In this document: piece after piece, positions 25,853-34,782 of the stretch
Position numbering within the stretch: position 1 is the stretch's first letter
Layout of the letters: each line of letters opens with the position of its first letter
Origin: CAWUFC02 sp963921335
GTDB lineage: Bacteria > Pseudomonadota > Gammaproteobacteria > Pseudomonadales > Halieaceae
Assembly (NCBI GenBank): GCA_963921335.3
Contig: CAWUFC020000001.1
Coordinates: 1,860,001 to 1,924,000 of the forward strand
DNA length: 64,000 bases
Reading direction: 5' to 3'
Translations under genes and position numbers: made by a program
The notes under the pieces: model-generated
What the model was told of the DNA's origin: nothing
Database searches by the model: none
Seen by the model: the letters and a program-made list of their open reading frames with translations, nothing else

Positions 25853-28276
25853 ATGGATAACTCCAGAAATCTCACGCGCTGGACTGCCGCGCTGCCTGCC
25901 CTGGCAGCTGCTGGTCTGATCGATCTGGGCACCATCACACCGGCGCACGCGCAGGCGGTTTTGGAGGAGGTGATTGTTGTCGCCCGTAAACGCGAGGAAT
26001 CGCTGCAACAGACGCCTATTGCTGTCACTGCACTCGGGACGGAAGCGCTGCGAGAGGCACAAATCAACAATGTCGGTGATCTGATTCGTGAAGCGCCAGG
26101 GTTGACGCGTCGAGAGGGTCGCAAGACTGCGGATCTGGCCATACGCGGTATTGGTACCCGTGTCTCTGCTATCAATGCGGAGCCGGGCGTTGGCGTATAC
26201 GTCGATCAAATCTACATACCGCGCAACGATGCGCAGCTGGTCGATGTGGCCAACATGGAATCCATCCAGGTTCTGCGAGGGCCACAGGGCACCTTGTTTG
26301 GCAAGAACACCATCGGTGGAGCCATTCTGCTGACCAGGAAGAAGCCCGATACTGGCGCCGTGCAGGGTGCTGTTGAGGCGCGACTGGGTAATCTTGATCG
26401 ACAGGATCTCCGATTCAATATCAGTGGCCCATTGATAGAGAATCGACTGGCAGGCGGCATTCTGATCGATTCGCGACAACAAGAAGGATACCGCGAGGAT
26501 GCAGATACCGGGCGCGACTATGGCGATGTCGATCGGCAGTCTGTGATGGCACAGCTTCGCGTTCAGTCTGACGACATCTTTACCGGCGACCTGATGTTGT
26601 TCTGGGGCAAGACCGAAGAAAATATCGAGCCTTATAGTTGCCTCCTGGTTAACCCGACCGCACTTCAGACTTTTGTTGCTCCAGGCAATACCAATGCCTA
26701 TGCGGATGAATGTAATCGCAGCTGGGATTTGCTGGATGACGAAAAGGTATTGATGGATCGCTCTCCCCTCGATTTCGAGGTCGAGAATCAAATGGCGGGT
26801 CTTAAGCTCACCTGGGAGCTGGATGACTTTACCGTTAAAAGCATCACCGGCTACCTGTATCAGAGTGATATCACCACCTCAGGTGACACTGATGCCAGCA
26901 GTATTTTCAGTATCCAGAACCAATATGAGCCGCGTCGCCAGATGCTGGCAAATGGCATCGATGCGGATGATCAGACTCGCAAGTTCTTTTCTCAGGAGTT
27001 TCAATTCGTCGGCGATGCGTTTGACGATTTTCTCGGCTACACAGTCGGTGTCTTTTACTCGAGTGAGAAAATCGAGAAAGATGGTTTCGGCAACATGCTC
27101 GGCCCTGGCGGCTTCCTGGGTTCGGTCCGGCCGGACGGCAATATATCGGTGCTGCCCCCCGCCGCGGTCGGATTTCGTGAAGCTACAATTCGAGACTTTG
27201 AGAACACCAGCGCCGCCATCTTTGGACAGGCTATCCTGAATTTTTCAGACAACTGGCAGGCGACTCTGGGAGCTCGATATAACTGGGATGAGAAAAAAGT
27301 CTCCCAGGACAACTATACGACTGCAGCGAGTTCACCGGGGGTTTTGACCGTTGATGAATTCAATGCGCTTGAGGATTTTATTCACCCTGTCGTGCCCATT
27401 GCAGACAACCCCCGTCAGGAAGGCAAAGATGACTGGAAGGTGTTTAACCCTGCGGCCACGTTAACCTGGTTTTTGGATGAGAGTGGCGACAGTTTCAATG
27501 GAGGCATGTTCTACGGCAGTATCAGCGAAGGTTTCAAGGCTGGTGGCTTTGCGCCGTTTGGTACTGAATTTCTGGCCTTTGATCCAGAGGAGGTCATCAC
27601 TGCAGAACTGGGTACCAAGCTGGACTTCTGGTCGAATCGAATCCGACTGAACGGAGCCCTCTATTACTCAAAGTATGACGATATTCAGATCAGCGTTACT
27701 CGTACTTTCCCCTCTGAAGATCCTGGGCTTCCTGCAACCACGCTCAATGGGATTACCAATGCCGGTGAAGCGACTATTCAGGGCGCTGAACTGGAGTTTA
27801 GTGTGTTGCCGGTAGAAGGCTTACTGCTGCGTTTGAATGCCAGCTACACCAAGGCCGAGTACGACGAGTTCGTTGATGAAGATGCTTTCGGCAACCCGAT
27901 TGATCGCTCCGATGAAGATTTTGCATTCATTCCCGAGTGGACAGTGGCGGCGATTGCGCAGCATGACTGGCAAACCAAAATCGGCAGTATTATCCCCCGG
28001 CTCAGTGCCAACTATCGAGACGAGGTGTACATCGGTCTCGATCCCAGTTCTGCACTGGTAGATGAAGCTTATCTTGAGAGTTATACGCTCTGGAACTTCC
28101 GCTTGGCCTGGCAATCCAGCACGGCGGAAGGCCTGGAGTTGGCTGGCTTTGTGAACAATCTCACTGAGGAAGAGTATTTTGGTACCGGTATTTCATCGGT
28201 TGAGGGTGTGGGTGCCTTGACTCTGGTGCCAGGTATGCAGCGCACTTACGGTGTAGAGTTCCGTTACAGCTGGTAG
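25853..28276 (+). CDS. TonB-dependent outer-membrane receptor
   Basis: An 807-residue TonB receptor. A signal peptide ends near PAHA-Q (about residue 33), the TonB box lies at EEVIVVARK, and the plug domain has TPIAVTALG, DLAIRGIG and the VLRGPQGTLFGKNTIGG motif. The barrel ends with an aromatic-terminal strand (EFRYSW). The type is common for uptake of sterols, terpenoids or other hydrophobic compounds in these bacteria. The start is ATG 25853 after GGGGGAG; an upstream start at 25739 is rejected. A small carboxymuconolactone-decarboxylase-like gene follows after 35 bases. Confidence 0.94.
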   Translation: MDNSRNLTRWTAALPALAAAGLIDLGTITPAHAQAVLEEVIVVARKREESLQQTPIAVTALGTEALREAQINNVGDLIREAPGLTRREGRKTADLAIRGIGTRVSAINAEPGVGVYVDQIYIPRNDAQLVDVANMESIQVLRGPQGTLFGKNTIGGAILLTRKKPDTGAVQGAVEARLGNLDRQDLRFNISGPLIENRLAGGILIDSRQQEGYREDADTGRDYGDVDRQSVMAQLRVQSDDIFTGDLMLFWGKTEENIEPYSCLLVNPTALQTFVAPGNTNAYADECNRSWDLLDDEKVLMDRSPLDFEVENQMAGLKLTWELDDFTVKSITGYLYQSDITTSGDTDASSIFSIQNQYEPRRQMLANGIDADDQTRKFFSQEFQFVGDAFDDFLGYTVGVFYSSEKIEKDGFGNMLGPGGFLGSVRPDGNISVLPPAAVGFREATIRDFENTSAAIFGQAILNFSDNWQATLGARYNWDEKKVSQDNYTTAASSPGVLTVDEFNALEDFIHPVVPIADNPRQEGKDDWKVFNPAATLTWFLDESGDSFNGGMFYGSISEGFKAGGFAPFGTEFLAFDPEEVITAELGTKLDFWSNRIRLNGALYYSKYDDIQISVTRTFPSEDPGLPATTLNGITNAGEATIQGAELEFSVLPVEGLLLRLNASYTKAEYDEFVDEDAFGNPIDRSDEDFAFIPEWTVAAIAQHDWQTKIGSIIPRLSANYRDEVYIGLDPSSALVDEAYLESYTLWNFRLAWQSSTAEGLELAGFVNNLTEEEYFGTGISSVEGVGALTLVPGMQRTYGVEFRYSW

Positions 28277-28311
28277 GCTGTAACGGTACCGTGATAAAGG
28301 AGATTGTCTCG

Positions 28312-28689
28312 ATGAGCAATGAAGAGCGCTGGGAAAAGGGTGCGGAGAAGATCAAAGAAGTCTATGCCGGTGACGTGGTAACGCCACCGCGAGGAGCAAT
28401 GCCTTTCACTGATGTGATGCTTGAGCAATTGTTTGCTGAAATATGGACTCGTGACACCCTGGGTATGCGGGATAAGCGTATTTTGTTGTTGGGAATCATT
28501 GCCGAAAAGGGAGAGCCCACCACGTTCAAAATTCAGGCCAAGGCCAGCTTGAAGAATGGTGAAATGAGTCCGGAGGAACTGCGTGAGCTGTTGTTGTTCA
28601 TTGCACCCTACGCAGGCTACCCTCGTGCAGCTGCGATGATTGGTCCTGTCGAGGAGGCGATAGCCGAGTATCAGGCTGAACAGGGCTAA
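28312..28689 (+). CDS. Carboxymuconolactone decarboxylase-like protein
   Basis: An all-helical protein of about 125 residues. It has WTRDTLGMRDKRILLLGIIAEKGEPTTFKIQAKASLKNGEMSPEELRELLLFIAPYAGYPRA, the usual pattern of the PcaC/CMD fold. The CxxC of AhpD-type peroxidases is absent, which fits decarboxylase or lactonase-type members. The ATG at 28312 has AAGGAG ten bases before it; a GTG at 28291 is not used. It overlaps the end of the convergent sterol-desaturase-like gene by four bases. Confidence 0.85.
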   Translation: MSNEERWEKGAEKIKEVYAGDVVTPPRGAMPFTDVMLEQLFAEIWTRDTLGMRDKRILLLGIIAEKGEPTTFKIQAKASLKNGEMSPEELRELLLFIAPYAGYPRAAAMIGPVEEAIAEYQAEQG

Positions 28690-29429
28690 TCTGTACTGTT
28701 CGTCGCTGGTTGCTCCAGCGTGCCGAATGCCCAGTCATATAGCATTGTAATGGTGGCGTAATTGCCCTTATGCATATCTATATGATGGGCATCGTGCATG
28801 GTGGTGATGTAGTGAACCAACCTCTGCAGAGGGCCTGAGCTGGCATCGAAGCGGACGTGGTTGAGCTGGTTAAGCTGAGTGAATGCCACGAAAGTAATCA
28901 CTATGGTGGCAATATGGAACGTCTCCCCGGAGATCAATGCCAGCAATACCGTGACGACATAAAACAGCCCGATCCCGATGCTGGTTTCGACGGGGTGAAC
29001 CAGCTGGGCGTCGATCGCGGAGATTCGGCTGCGTGCCTGGTGGTGCACCGCGTGAACTCGGCGAAAGTAGCCCTTGCCGTGGAACAGGAAGCGGTGTGTA
29101 AGATAGCAAAAAAGATCGTAGATCATCAGCACCAGCAAGGCATTGAGCAAGATCTTGCTAATGGCTTGCTCTTCGAAGCTGACGATAAATGGCAAAAACA
29201 GCGCGAAAAAGGCGAGGCTAACAAACAGGCCAATGCGTTGATTTACGACAACTCGAGCGTGGTATTTGTGTCCCAGCTCTCGCCATTTGCGCTTGCGGTC
29301 GGCGTTATTGAACTCAAGTGCGGACCTGAACGCCGGCAGCTTGAATGCAAAGAAACGGCCCACTACAACCGTGCCTATGATCAATCCTACGGTCAGCGAG
29401 GCCGCCTGCCAGTTGTAGCTGATATCCAT
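28686..29429 (-). CDS. Sterol desaturase/fatty acid hydroxylase family membrane protein
   Basis: A 247-residue integral membrane di-iron enzyme. Histidine clusters are HRFLFH (112-117), HAVHH (126-130) and HDAHHIDMH (212-220), the three needed for the di-iron centre. Several hydrophobic segments flank them (about 12-30, 66-85, 92-111, 148-170). It probably hydroxylates or desaturates a lipid. The ATG at 29429 follows AGAGGG; an upstream start at 29510 is rejected as lying in the promoter region. It diverges from the beta-hydroxyacid dehydrogenase gene. Confidence 0.88.
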   Translation of the reverse strand: MDISYNWQAASLTVGLIIGTVVVGRFFAFKLPAFRSALEFNNADRKRKWRELGHKYHARVVVNQRIGLFVSLAFFALFLPFIVSFEEQAISKILLNALLVLMIYDLFCYLTHRFLFHGKGYFRRVHAVHHQARSRISAIDAQLVHPVETSIGIGLFYVVTVLLALISGETFHIATIVITFVAFTQLNQLNHVRFDASSGPLQRLVHYITTMHDAHHIDMHKGNYATITMLYDWAFGTLEQPATNSTD

Positions 29430-29488
29430 AGCTGTTTCCCTCTGTTGATGTGTGGACGCCGCCAGGGTCCTGTTTCGCTGAGGGCGGT

Positions 29489-29532
29489 ATAGTAAATTAA
29501 GATTGACCAAAAAGACAACTTAGCATTACTAT
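29489..29532. promoter_or_regulatory. Overlapping divergent sigma-70-type promoters
   Basis: Forward: TTGACC (29503-29508), 18 bases, TACTAT (29527-29532). Reverse: TTGTCT (complement of 29513-29518), 18 bases, TACTAT (complement of 29489-29494). The -35 boxes overlap each other's spacers, so polymerase at one should block the other. They serve the dehydrogenase gene at 29559 and the desaturase gene at 29429. Confidence 0.45.
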
Positions 29533-29558
29533 ATATTTTTGAATTGGAAGAACGGTCG

Positions 29559-30416
29559 ATGACAACAAAAACAAAAGTGGGCTACATTGGTCTCGGCAAT
29601 ATCGGCAAGCCATCGGCAAGGCATTTGATCAGTGACGCGTATGACGCTTATGTCTACGACGTCTTTGCTGAGGCGTCTCAAGAGCTTGCGGCAGAGGGCG
29701 CCATTGCCTGCGCCTCGGTCGAGGAGATGGCCAGCCAGTGTGAGCACATTGGCATCTGCGTGCGCGACGGTGAACAGGTCGAAAGTCTCATCTATGGTGA
29801 ATCTGGCATTTTCAGTAACGCACAGCCAGGAACAGTGGTGGCCATACACTCCACGGTGAGTCGCGATGAAATCATCAAATGGGCCGTTGATGCCGAAGCT
29901 GCCGATATCAAGCTGATTGATGCTGGCATCTCCGGTGGTGCCCAGGGTGCTGAGGCGGGCACCCTGGTGTACATGGTGGGTGGCGACGAGCAAGCCGTTG
30001 AGCGTGCCCGTCCCGTGTTTATGACCTCGGCAGCAGATGTTATCCATGCGGGCGACGTGGGCGCCGGTATGGTGCTTAAGCTTTGCAACAACCTGGTGAC
30101 CTATCTGCAGTTCCAGGCCATGTCCGAGGCCGCACGTTTGGCCGAAGCCTCAGGCATCCCAGTCGATGTGTTGCGTCGGGTAGGTGAGACCAACGGCGTG
30201 ATCAGTGAGCAGATGCACTCATTTATCAGTGGTCGCAATGCCATGGCGGCCGCCTGCAGTGAGGAAGACATGGCTGCCATGTTTGGACCCTTTGGCCAGC
30301 TGGGTGAAAAAGACCTGGCCTGTGCGTTGGAATGCGCCAGCCAGCTCGGCGTGGAACTGCCCTTCACCGCAGATCTGCAGCCCCGTGTCTACGATATGTT
30401 CGTTAACAAGTTTTAG
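29559..30416 (+). CDS. NAD(P)-dependent beta-hydroxyacid dehydrogenase (3-HIBDH family)
   Basis: About 285 residues. It has the N-terminal dinucleotide motif GYIGLGNIGKPSARHL, then DAGISGGAQGAEAGTLVYMVGG (substrate-binding signature) and the catalytic Lys in GAGMVLKLCNN, as in 3-hydroxyisobutyrate dehydrogenase. It likely oxidises a 3-hydroxy acid. The ATG at 29559 has GGAAG upstream; the TTG at 29544 is an alternative. It leads an operon with an aldehyde dehydrogenase and an SDR. Confidence 0.9.
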   Translation: MTTKTKVGYIGLGNIGKPSARHLISDAYDAYVYDVFAEASQELAAEGAIACASVEEMASQCEHIGICVRDGEQVESLIYGESGIFSNAQPGTVVAIHSTVSRDEIIKWAVDAEAADIKLIDAGISGGAQGAEAGTLVYMVGGDEQAVERARPVFMTSAADVIHAGDVGAGMVLKLCNNLVTYLQFQAMSEAARLAEASGIPVDVLRRVGETNGVISEQMHSFISGRNAMAAACSEEDMAAMFGPFGQLGEKDLACALECASQLGVELPFTADLQPRVYDMFVNKF

Positions 30417-30431
30417 TTCAGAGATATTGCT

Positions 30432-31898
30432 ATGAATACGGAATCACGACTGTTTATCAACGGTGAACTGGTGGACGCTGCCAGTGGCAAGACCTATCCC
30501 AATATTAACCCTGCTAATGAAGAGGCAGCCGGTGAGGTGGCCGATGCTGGACCCGCTGACATGGATGCAGCGATTACGGCCGCACGTAAAGCCTTCGACA
30601 ATACTGATTGGTCCACCAATCATACCTTTCGTCTTGAGTGCCTCAAGCAGTTGCAGGCGGGTTTGCAGAAGCACATGGACGAGTTCAAACAGATGATCTC
30701 AGTGGAGACCGGTGCTACCCATACCACCTGTGGCGAGGGTGGACCCCAGTGCGAGGTGCCCATCGGTTTTATGGATTACACCATCGCTTCGCTGCCGGAG
30801 TTTGAATGGAGTCGCAATATTGGCATTGCCGAACCACTGGGACAGAAGTCAGAGCGACTGGTAGAGAAGGAAGCGATTGGCGTTGTGGCCTGCATCACGC
30901 CCTGGAATGTGCCGCTTCAAATTAACCTGGCCAAATGTGTGCCCGCGCTGGCGGCAGGTTGCACGATTGTCTTGAAGGCGGCACCGGACACGCCCTGGTC
31001 TGCCACCATGCTGGGCAGGATCGTTAAGGAAGAAACAGATATCCCCGCTGGCGTGTTTAATGTCATTACGTCCAGCGATCCCCGAGAGGTGGGTGAGCAG
31101 TTGGTGAACGACCCCAGGGTCGACATGATTTCTTTCACAGGCTCCACCCAGACCGGCAAAGCGATCATGGCTGACGCAGCCCAGGGTGTGAAGAAAGTCT
31201 TTTTGGAGCTGGGCGGCAAGAGCGCCAATATCATTCTCGATGATGCCGACCTGGGCAGTTCATTGTTGACCGCACTGGCCGTGTGTTTTCACGCTGGTCA
31301 GGGCTGTGCGATTCACACGCGGCTGCTGATCCCGCGAGCCCGCCAGGCAGAGGTGGAAGAGCTGCTGCCGACCTATTTTGGATTCATTCAATATGGCGAC
31401 CCTGCGGCGGAGGGCGCCATTATGGGTCCACTGGTAAACGCTCGCCAGCGAGAGCGCGTGTTGGCCTATATCGAGAAAGGTAAAGCCGAGGGCGCTCGAC
31501 TACTAATAGGTGGTGGCAAGCCAGCTCACCTGGACAAGGGTTACTACGTCGAGCCGACCGTGTTTGTAGACGTGACCAATGATATGACCATTGCGCGAGA
31601 AGAAATCTTTGGGCCCGTGTTGTGTGTGATTGCCTACGACGATGAGGAAGATGCGATTCGTATTGCCAACGACAGTGACTATGGGCTTTCGGGTGGTGTC
31701 TGGTCGGCAGATGAAGAGCGCGCGCTGGCAGTGGCCCGCCGCATTCGTACCGGTACTGTGAATGTCAACGGCGGAAATTTCTATGCAGCCGATTGTCCTT
31801 TCGGCGGTTATAAGCAGAGTGGTATTGGCCGCGAGATGGGGCCGGAGGGCTTTGAGGAGTACCTGGAAACAAAAACAATCGCCATAGGCAGGCAATAA
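30432..31898 (+). CDS. Aldehyde dehydrogenase
   Basis: A 488-residue NAD(P)-dependent ALDH. It has the oxyanion Asn in TPWNV (159), the cofactor segment SFTGSTQTGK, the catalytic Glu in LELGGKS (259) and the nucleophile Cys in GQGCAIHT (292). EIFGPVL is present near residue 393. It oxidises an aldehyde to an acid, probably next to alcohol and hydroxyacid dehydrogenases of the same pathway. The gap to each neighbour is 10-15 bases. Confidence 0.94.
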   Translation: MNTESRLFINGELVDAASGKTYPNINPANEEAAGEVADAGPADMDAAITAARKAFDNTDWSTNHTFRLECLKQLQAGLQKHMDEFKQMISVETGATHTTCGEGGPQCEVPIGFMDYTIASLPEFEWSRNIGIAEPLGQKSERLVEKEAIGVVACITPWNVPLQINLAKCVPALAAGCTIVLKAAPDTPWSATMLGRIVKEETDIPAGVFNVITSSDPREVGEQLVNDPRVDMISFTGSTQTGKAIMADAAQGVKKVFLELGGKSANIILDDADLGSSLLTALAVCFHAGQGCAIHTRLLIPRARQAEVEELLPTYFGFIQYGDPAAEGAIMGPLVNARQRERVLAYIEKGKAEGARLLIGGGKPAHLDKGYYVEPTVFVDVTNDMTIAREEIFGPVLCVIAYDDEEDAIRIANDSDYGLSGGVWSADEERALAVARRIRTGTVNVNGGNFYAADCPFGGYKQSGIGREMGPEGFEEYLETKTIAIGRQ

Positions 31899-31908
31899 GG
31901 AGATGGCT

Positions 31909-32733
31909 ATGAATGACGTGCTGGGGTATCAGGATAAAAATGTAGTCATTACCGGTGCGGCGTCCGGTATGGGTGCGGCTGCCGCTCAATTGCTGGTCGA
32001 TCTTGGCGCAAAGGTTTATGCGCTGGATATTGCGCCGGTCTCAGTGCCGGTCGAACTGGCCGTCGAGACAGACATGAAAGACCAGGCCAGTATCGACGCT
32101 GCTGTGGCGCAAATGCCGGCAGATATCTTCGCCCTGTTTAACTGTGCTGGCGTACCCTCGCCGCCGTTTTCAGCGGCTGATACGCTGCTCATCAACTTCA
32201 CCGGTATGCGCTACCTGACTGAGGCCTTGCTGGACCGCATCAATGATGGGGGTGGTATCGCTTCGATCGCCTCGACGGCCGGTATGGGCTGGAAGCCAAA
32301 GCTCGATGATTTGCACGAGTTTTTAGCACTGGATAACAGCTTTGCTGCCGCTGAGGCATGGATCGAGGCTAACCCGGACAAGAGCGCTGATGGCTACGGT
32401 TTTTCCAAGCAGTGCATGATTGTGTACACCATGACCCGGGCCGCCGAATTGGCCAAGCGCGGAATCAGGATCAACTGCATTGCGCCGTCACCGACCAATA
32501 GCGGCTTTATGGACAAGCTAAAGGGTGAGGGCGAGATGCCCGACGAGATGATTGACCTGTTTCTGCCGCCCAATGGTAAGTACGCCAGTGGTGCTGACAT
32601 GGGTGAGCCATTAGTCCTGCTTAACAGTAAGCTGGCGGGCTTCATCAGTGGTGTGAACCTGCCTATCGATTTTGGTTATTGTGCCGAGGTCACCATGGGT
32701 CAGCGTGATGACCTTATGGGCATCAGCTCTTAG
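31909..32733 (+). CDS. SDR, 3-alpha-hydroxysteroid dehydrogenase-like
   Basis: A 274-residue SDR with TGAASGMGAA, FNCAG, the Ser of SIASTAGMG, and Tyr-x3-Lys in YGFSK. Between the Ser and Tyr there is an insertion of about 40 residues, the layout of Comamonas-type 3-alpha-hydroxysteroid dehydrogenase/carbonyl reductase. The AAGGAG at 31897-31902 is too close to the ATG at 31903, so the ATG at 31909 is chosen. It completes the dehydrogenase-ALDH operon, ahead of a hairpin. Confidence 0.87.
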   Translation: MNDVLGYQDKNVVITGAASGMGAAAAQLLVDLGAKVYALDIAPVSVPVELAVETDMKDQASIDAAVAQMPADIFALFNCAGVPSPPFSAADTLLINFTGMRYLTEALLDRINDGGGIASIASTAGMGWKPKLDDLHEFLALDNSFAAAEAWIEANPDKSADGYGFSKQCMIVYTMTRAAELAKRGIRINCIAPSPTNSGFMDKLKGEGEMPDEMIDLFLPPNGKYASGADMGEPLVLLNSKLAGFISGVNLPIDFGYCAEVTMGQRDDLMGISS

Positions 32734-32741
32734 AACATTTT

Positions 32742-32768
32742 GCTGGCAAACACTAAGTGTCTGCCAGC
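32742..32768. terminator. Long hairpin after the SDR gene
   Basis: GCTGGCA and TGCCAGC form a 7-base outer stem and ACACT and AGTGT an inner stem with a single mismatch between them. It begins nine bases after the SDR stop. The following sequence is CTTTAC, so it lacks a proper T run but is probably the end of the operon at 29559-32733. Confidence 0.5.
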
Positions 32769-32855
32769 TTTACATCAGTTTGGCTTTACCTGTTTCAGAC
32801 GCTTTGAGAGTTCAGAGTCAGGTATAGCTACAAGTACAGAGTTAGGATAACTAAC

Positions 32856-34775
32856 ATGAAAAAGATATTTAGTTGGAACCGTGTGGAGAGAGGGAACACG
32901 TGCTTGCGTCCTATGGCCTACCTGACGCTAGCGATTGCGCTGAGTGCCTGCGCTAAGGTTAACGATCCGAGTCTGACAGTGAGGCACGACCCCGATCTGC
33001 CAGCACCTGAACTGAAGACCACCTCTTACAATCAGGAGCGCAATTTGTACTGGGGCGACCTGCATGTACACAGCGCGCTGTCCTTCGATGCTTACACCAT
33101 GGGTGTTCGTACCTTTCCTGACGATGCATGGCGTTACATGAAAGGCGAAACGATTCAGCATGGTGGGGGGTATACCATTCGCGCCAAAAGGCCGCTTGAT
33201 TTTGGGGCGGTGACCGATCATTCGGAGTACCTTGGCGTTGCGCGCTACATGGCTGGCGATGAGGCCGACAAAAACCCTGCTGGCGAAGCCCTCCAAAGCA
33301 GTCGACCTATCAATATCGCCTGGCAGTTTTTTCTGACCGCAATGCTCAGGGTTTCTTCGGACGAGGCGAAAGCTGAGGCGTTTGGCGTACCTGGTATGGA
33401 TCAAGTGAATCGCACTGCCTGGCAGGAGATTCTCGACGCTGCCGAGAGGCACAACCAACCCGGCCAGTTCACCACCCTGATTGGCTATGAGTGGACGTCA
33501 ATGCCCGAGGCTCAGAATCTCCATCGCAATGTGATCTACCGCAGTGATGCGGTGCCAGACCTTCCCTACAGTTCACTGGATTCACAAAACCCCGAGGACC
33601 TGTGGAATGCCCTGGATGAGCAGCGTGCCATGGGCATGGATAGCTTTGCGATCCCGCACAACGGTAACGCCAGCAACGGCTTAATGTATGACGATTTCAG
33701 TTACGACGGCAGCGCGCTGACGCCAGAGTATGCTGAGCAGCGTATGCGCAATGAGCCTATTAGTGAGATTCTGCAGGTGAAAGGTGGCTCCGAGACTCAC
33801 CCTGAACTTTCACCCGACGACGAATTTGCAGACTTTGGCATTTACGATGTGCCGCTTAAAACCTCGGGTGGGAAACAGAAAAACGAGGGTGGCTATGTGC
33901 GTGACGCCTTGCGCGCAGGGCTTGAATTGTCCCACCGGGCCAAGCTCAATCCCTACCGTTTCGGTTTCATTGGCAGCACCGATGGACACAATAGCAGCTC
34001 GCCGACAGAGGAAGACAACTACCATGGCAAGCTGCCAATTCTCGACGGCAGTGCCGGTGTGCGCATGGGCGTTTCCATGATGATTCCAGACAGTGAGAAT
34101 CGCGGCCTGCAATGGCATGCGATGGGTCTTGCAGCGGTGTGGGCTGAGGAGAACACCCGGGCCAGCCTGTTTGACGCCATGCGTCGGAAAGAAACATATG
34201 CCACCTCAGGCCCACGAATAGGCCTGCGCTTTTTTGCAGGGTGGCAGCTTGAGAGTGCCGACCTGAATAACGCGGATGTACTGAAAGCAGCTTACGCTGG
34301 CGGTGTGCCGATGTGTGGTGAGTTGCGAGGTGATAGCAGCAGTGAGTCCCCTGTGTTTTTGGTGATGGCAGCGAAAGACCCTGATGGTGCCAACCTGGAC
34401 CGTATCCAGGTGATCAAAGGCTGGGTAGATGCCAACGGGGACAGCCACGAGCGCATCTATAATATCGCTGCGGATTCGTCTCGAGAGATTGCTGAGGATG
34501 GTTCGCTGGCAGCGGTTGGGAATACGGTTGACGTTGCCAATGCCAGTTACACCAATAGTATTGGTACACCGACCTTGCAGGCTTCATGGCGCGATCCTGA
34601 TTTTGACCCGTCTATAGAAGCCTTTTACTACGCCAGGGCAATCGAGATTCCGACGCCTGCCTGGACGACTTACGATGCCAAGCTATTGGGTATCGAAGCT
34701 CCTGAACCTGCCAGCATTCAGGAGCGCGCCATAAGCTCGGCGATCTGGTACGCCCCTCAAATCGAAGCTCAATAG
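32856..34775 (+). CDS. DUF3604 lipoprotein
   Basis: A 639-residue, full-length member of the DUF3604 family. The N-terminus has a lipoprotein signal with lipobox LSAC (Cys32). PHP-like metal-binding segments follow: WGDLHVHSALSFDAY (His70, His72) and VTDHSEY (Asp121, His122). Later come IPHNGNASNG, IGSTDGHNSSS, RRKETYATSGPRI, and the closing QERAISSAIWY. The function of the family is unknown; a metal hydrolase in the periplasm or on the outer membrane is inference from the motifs. A close paralogue lies seven bases downstream. Confidence 0.93.
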   Translation: MKKIFSWNRVERGNTCLRPMAYLTLAIALSACAKVNDPSLTVRHDPDLPAPELKTTSYNQERNLYWGDLHVHSALSFDAYTMGVRTFPDDAWRYMKGETIQHGGGYTIRAKRPLDFGAVTDHSEYLGVARYMAGDEADKNPAGEALQSSRPINIAWQFFLTAMLRVSSDEAKAEAFGVPGMDQVNRTAWQEILDAAERHNQPGQFTTLIGYEWTSMPEAQNLHRNVIYRSDAVPDLPYSSLDSQNPEDLWNALDEQRAMGMDSFAIPHNGNASNGLMYDDFSYDGSALTPEYAEQRMRNEPISEILQVKGGSETHPELSPDDEFADFGIYDVPLKTSGGKQKNEGGYVRDALRAGLELSHRAKLNPYRFGFIGSTDGHNSSSPTEEDNYHGKLPILDGSAGVRMGVSMMIPDSENRGLQWHAMGLAAVWAEENTRASLFDAMRRKETYATSGPRIGLRFFAGWQLESADLNNADVLKAAYAGGVPMCGELRGDSSSESPVFLVMAAKDPDGANLDRIQVIKGWVDANGDSHERIYNIAADSSREIAEDGSLAAVGNTVDVANASYTNSIGTPTLQASWRDPDFDPSIEAFYYARAIEIPTPAWTTYDAKLLGIEAPEPASIQERAISSAIWYAPQIEAQ

Positions 34776-34782
34776 GCGTCGC

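Noticed and set aside
25847..26791. 314-codon open frame on the minus strand
   Set aside because: It is antisense to the TonB receptor plug region; low-quality composition.
28857..29492. 211-codon open frame on the plus strand
   Set aside because: It is antisense to the sterol-desaturase-like gene, whose histidine clusters are intact.
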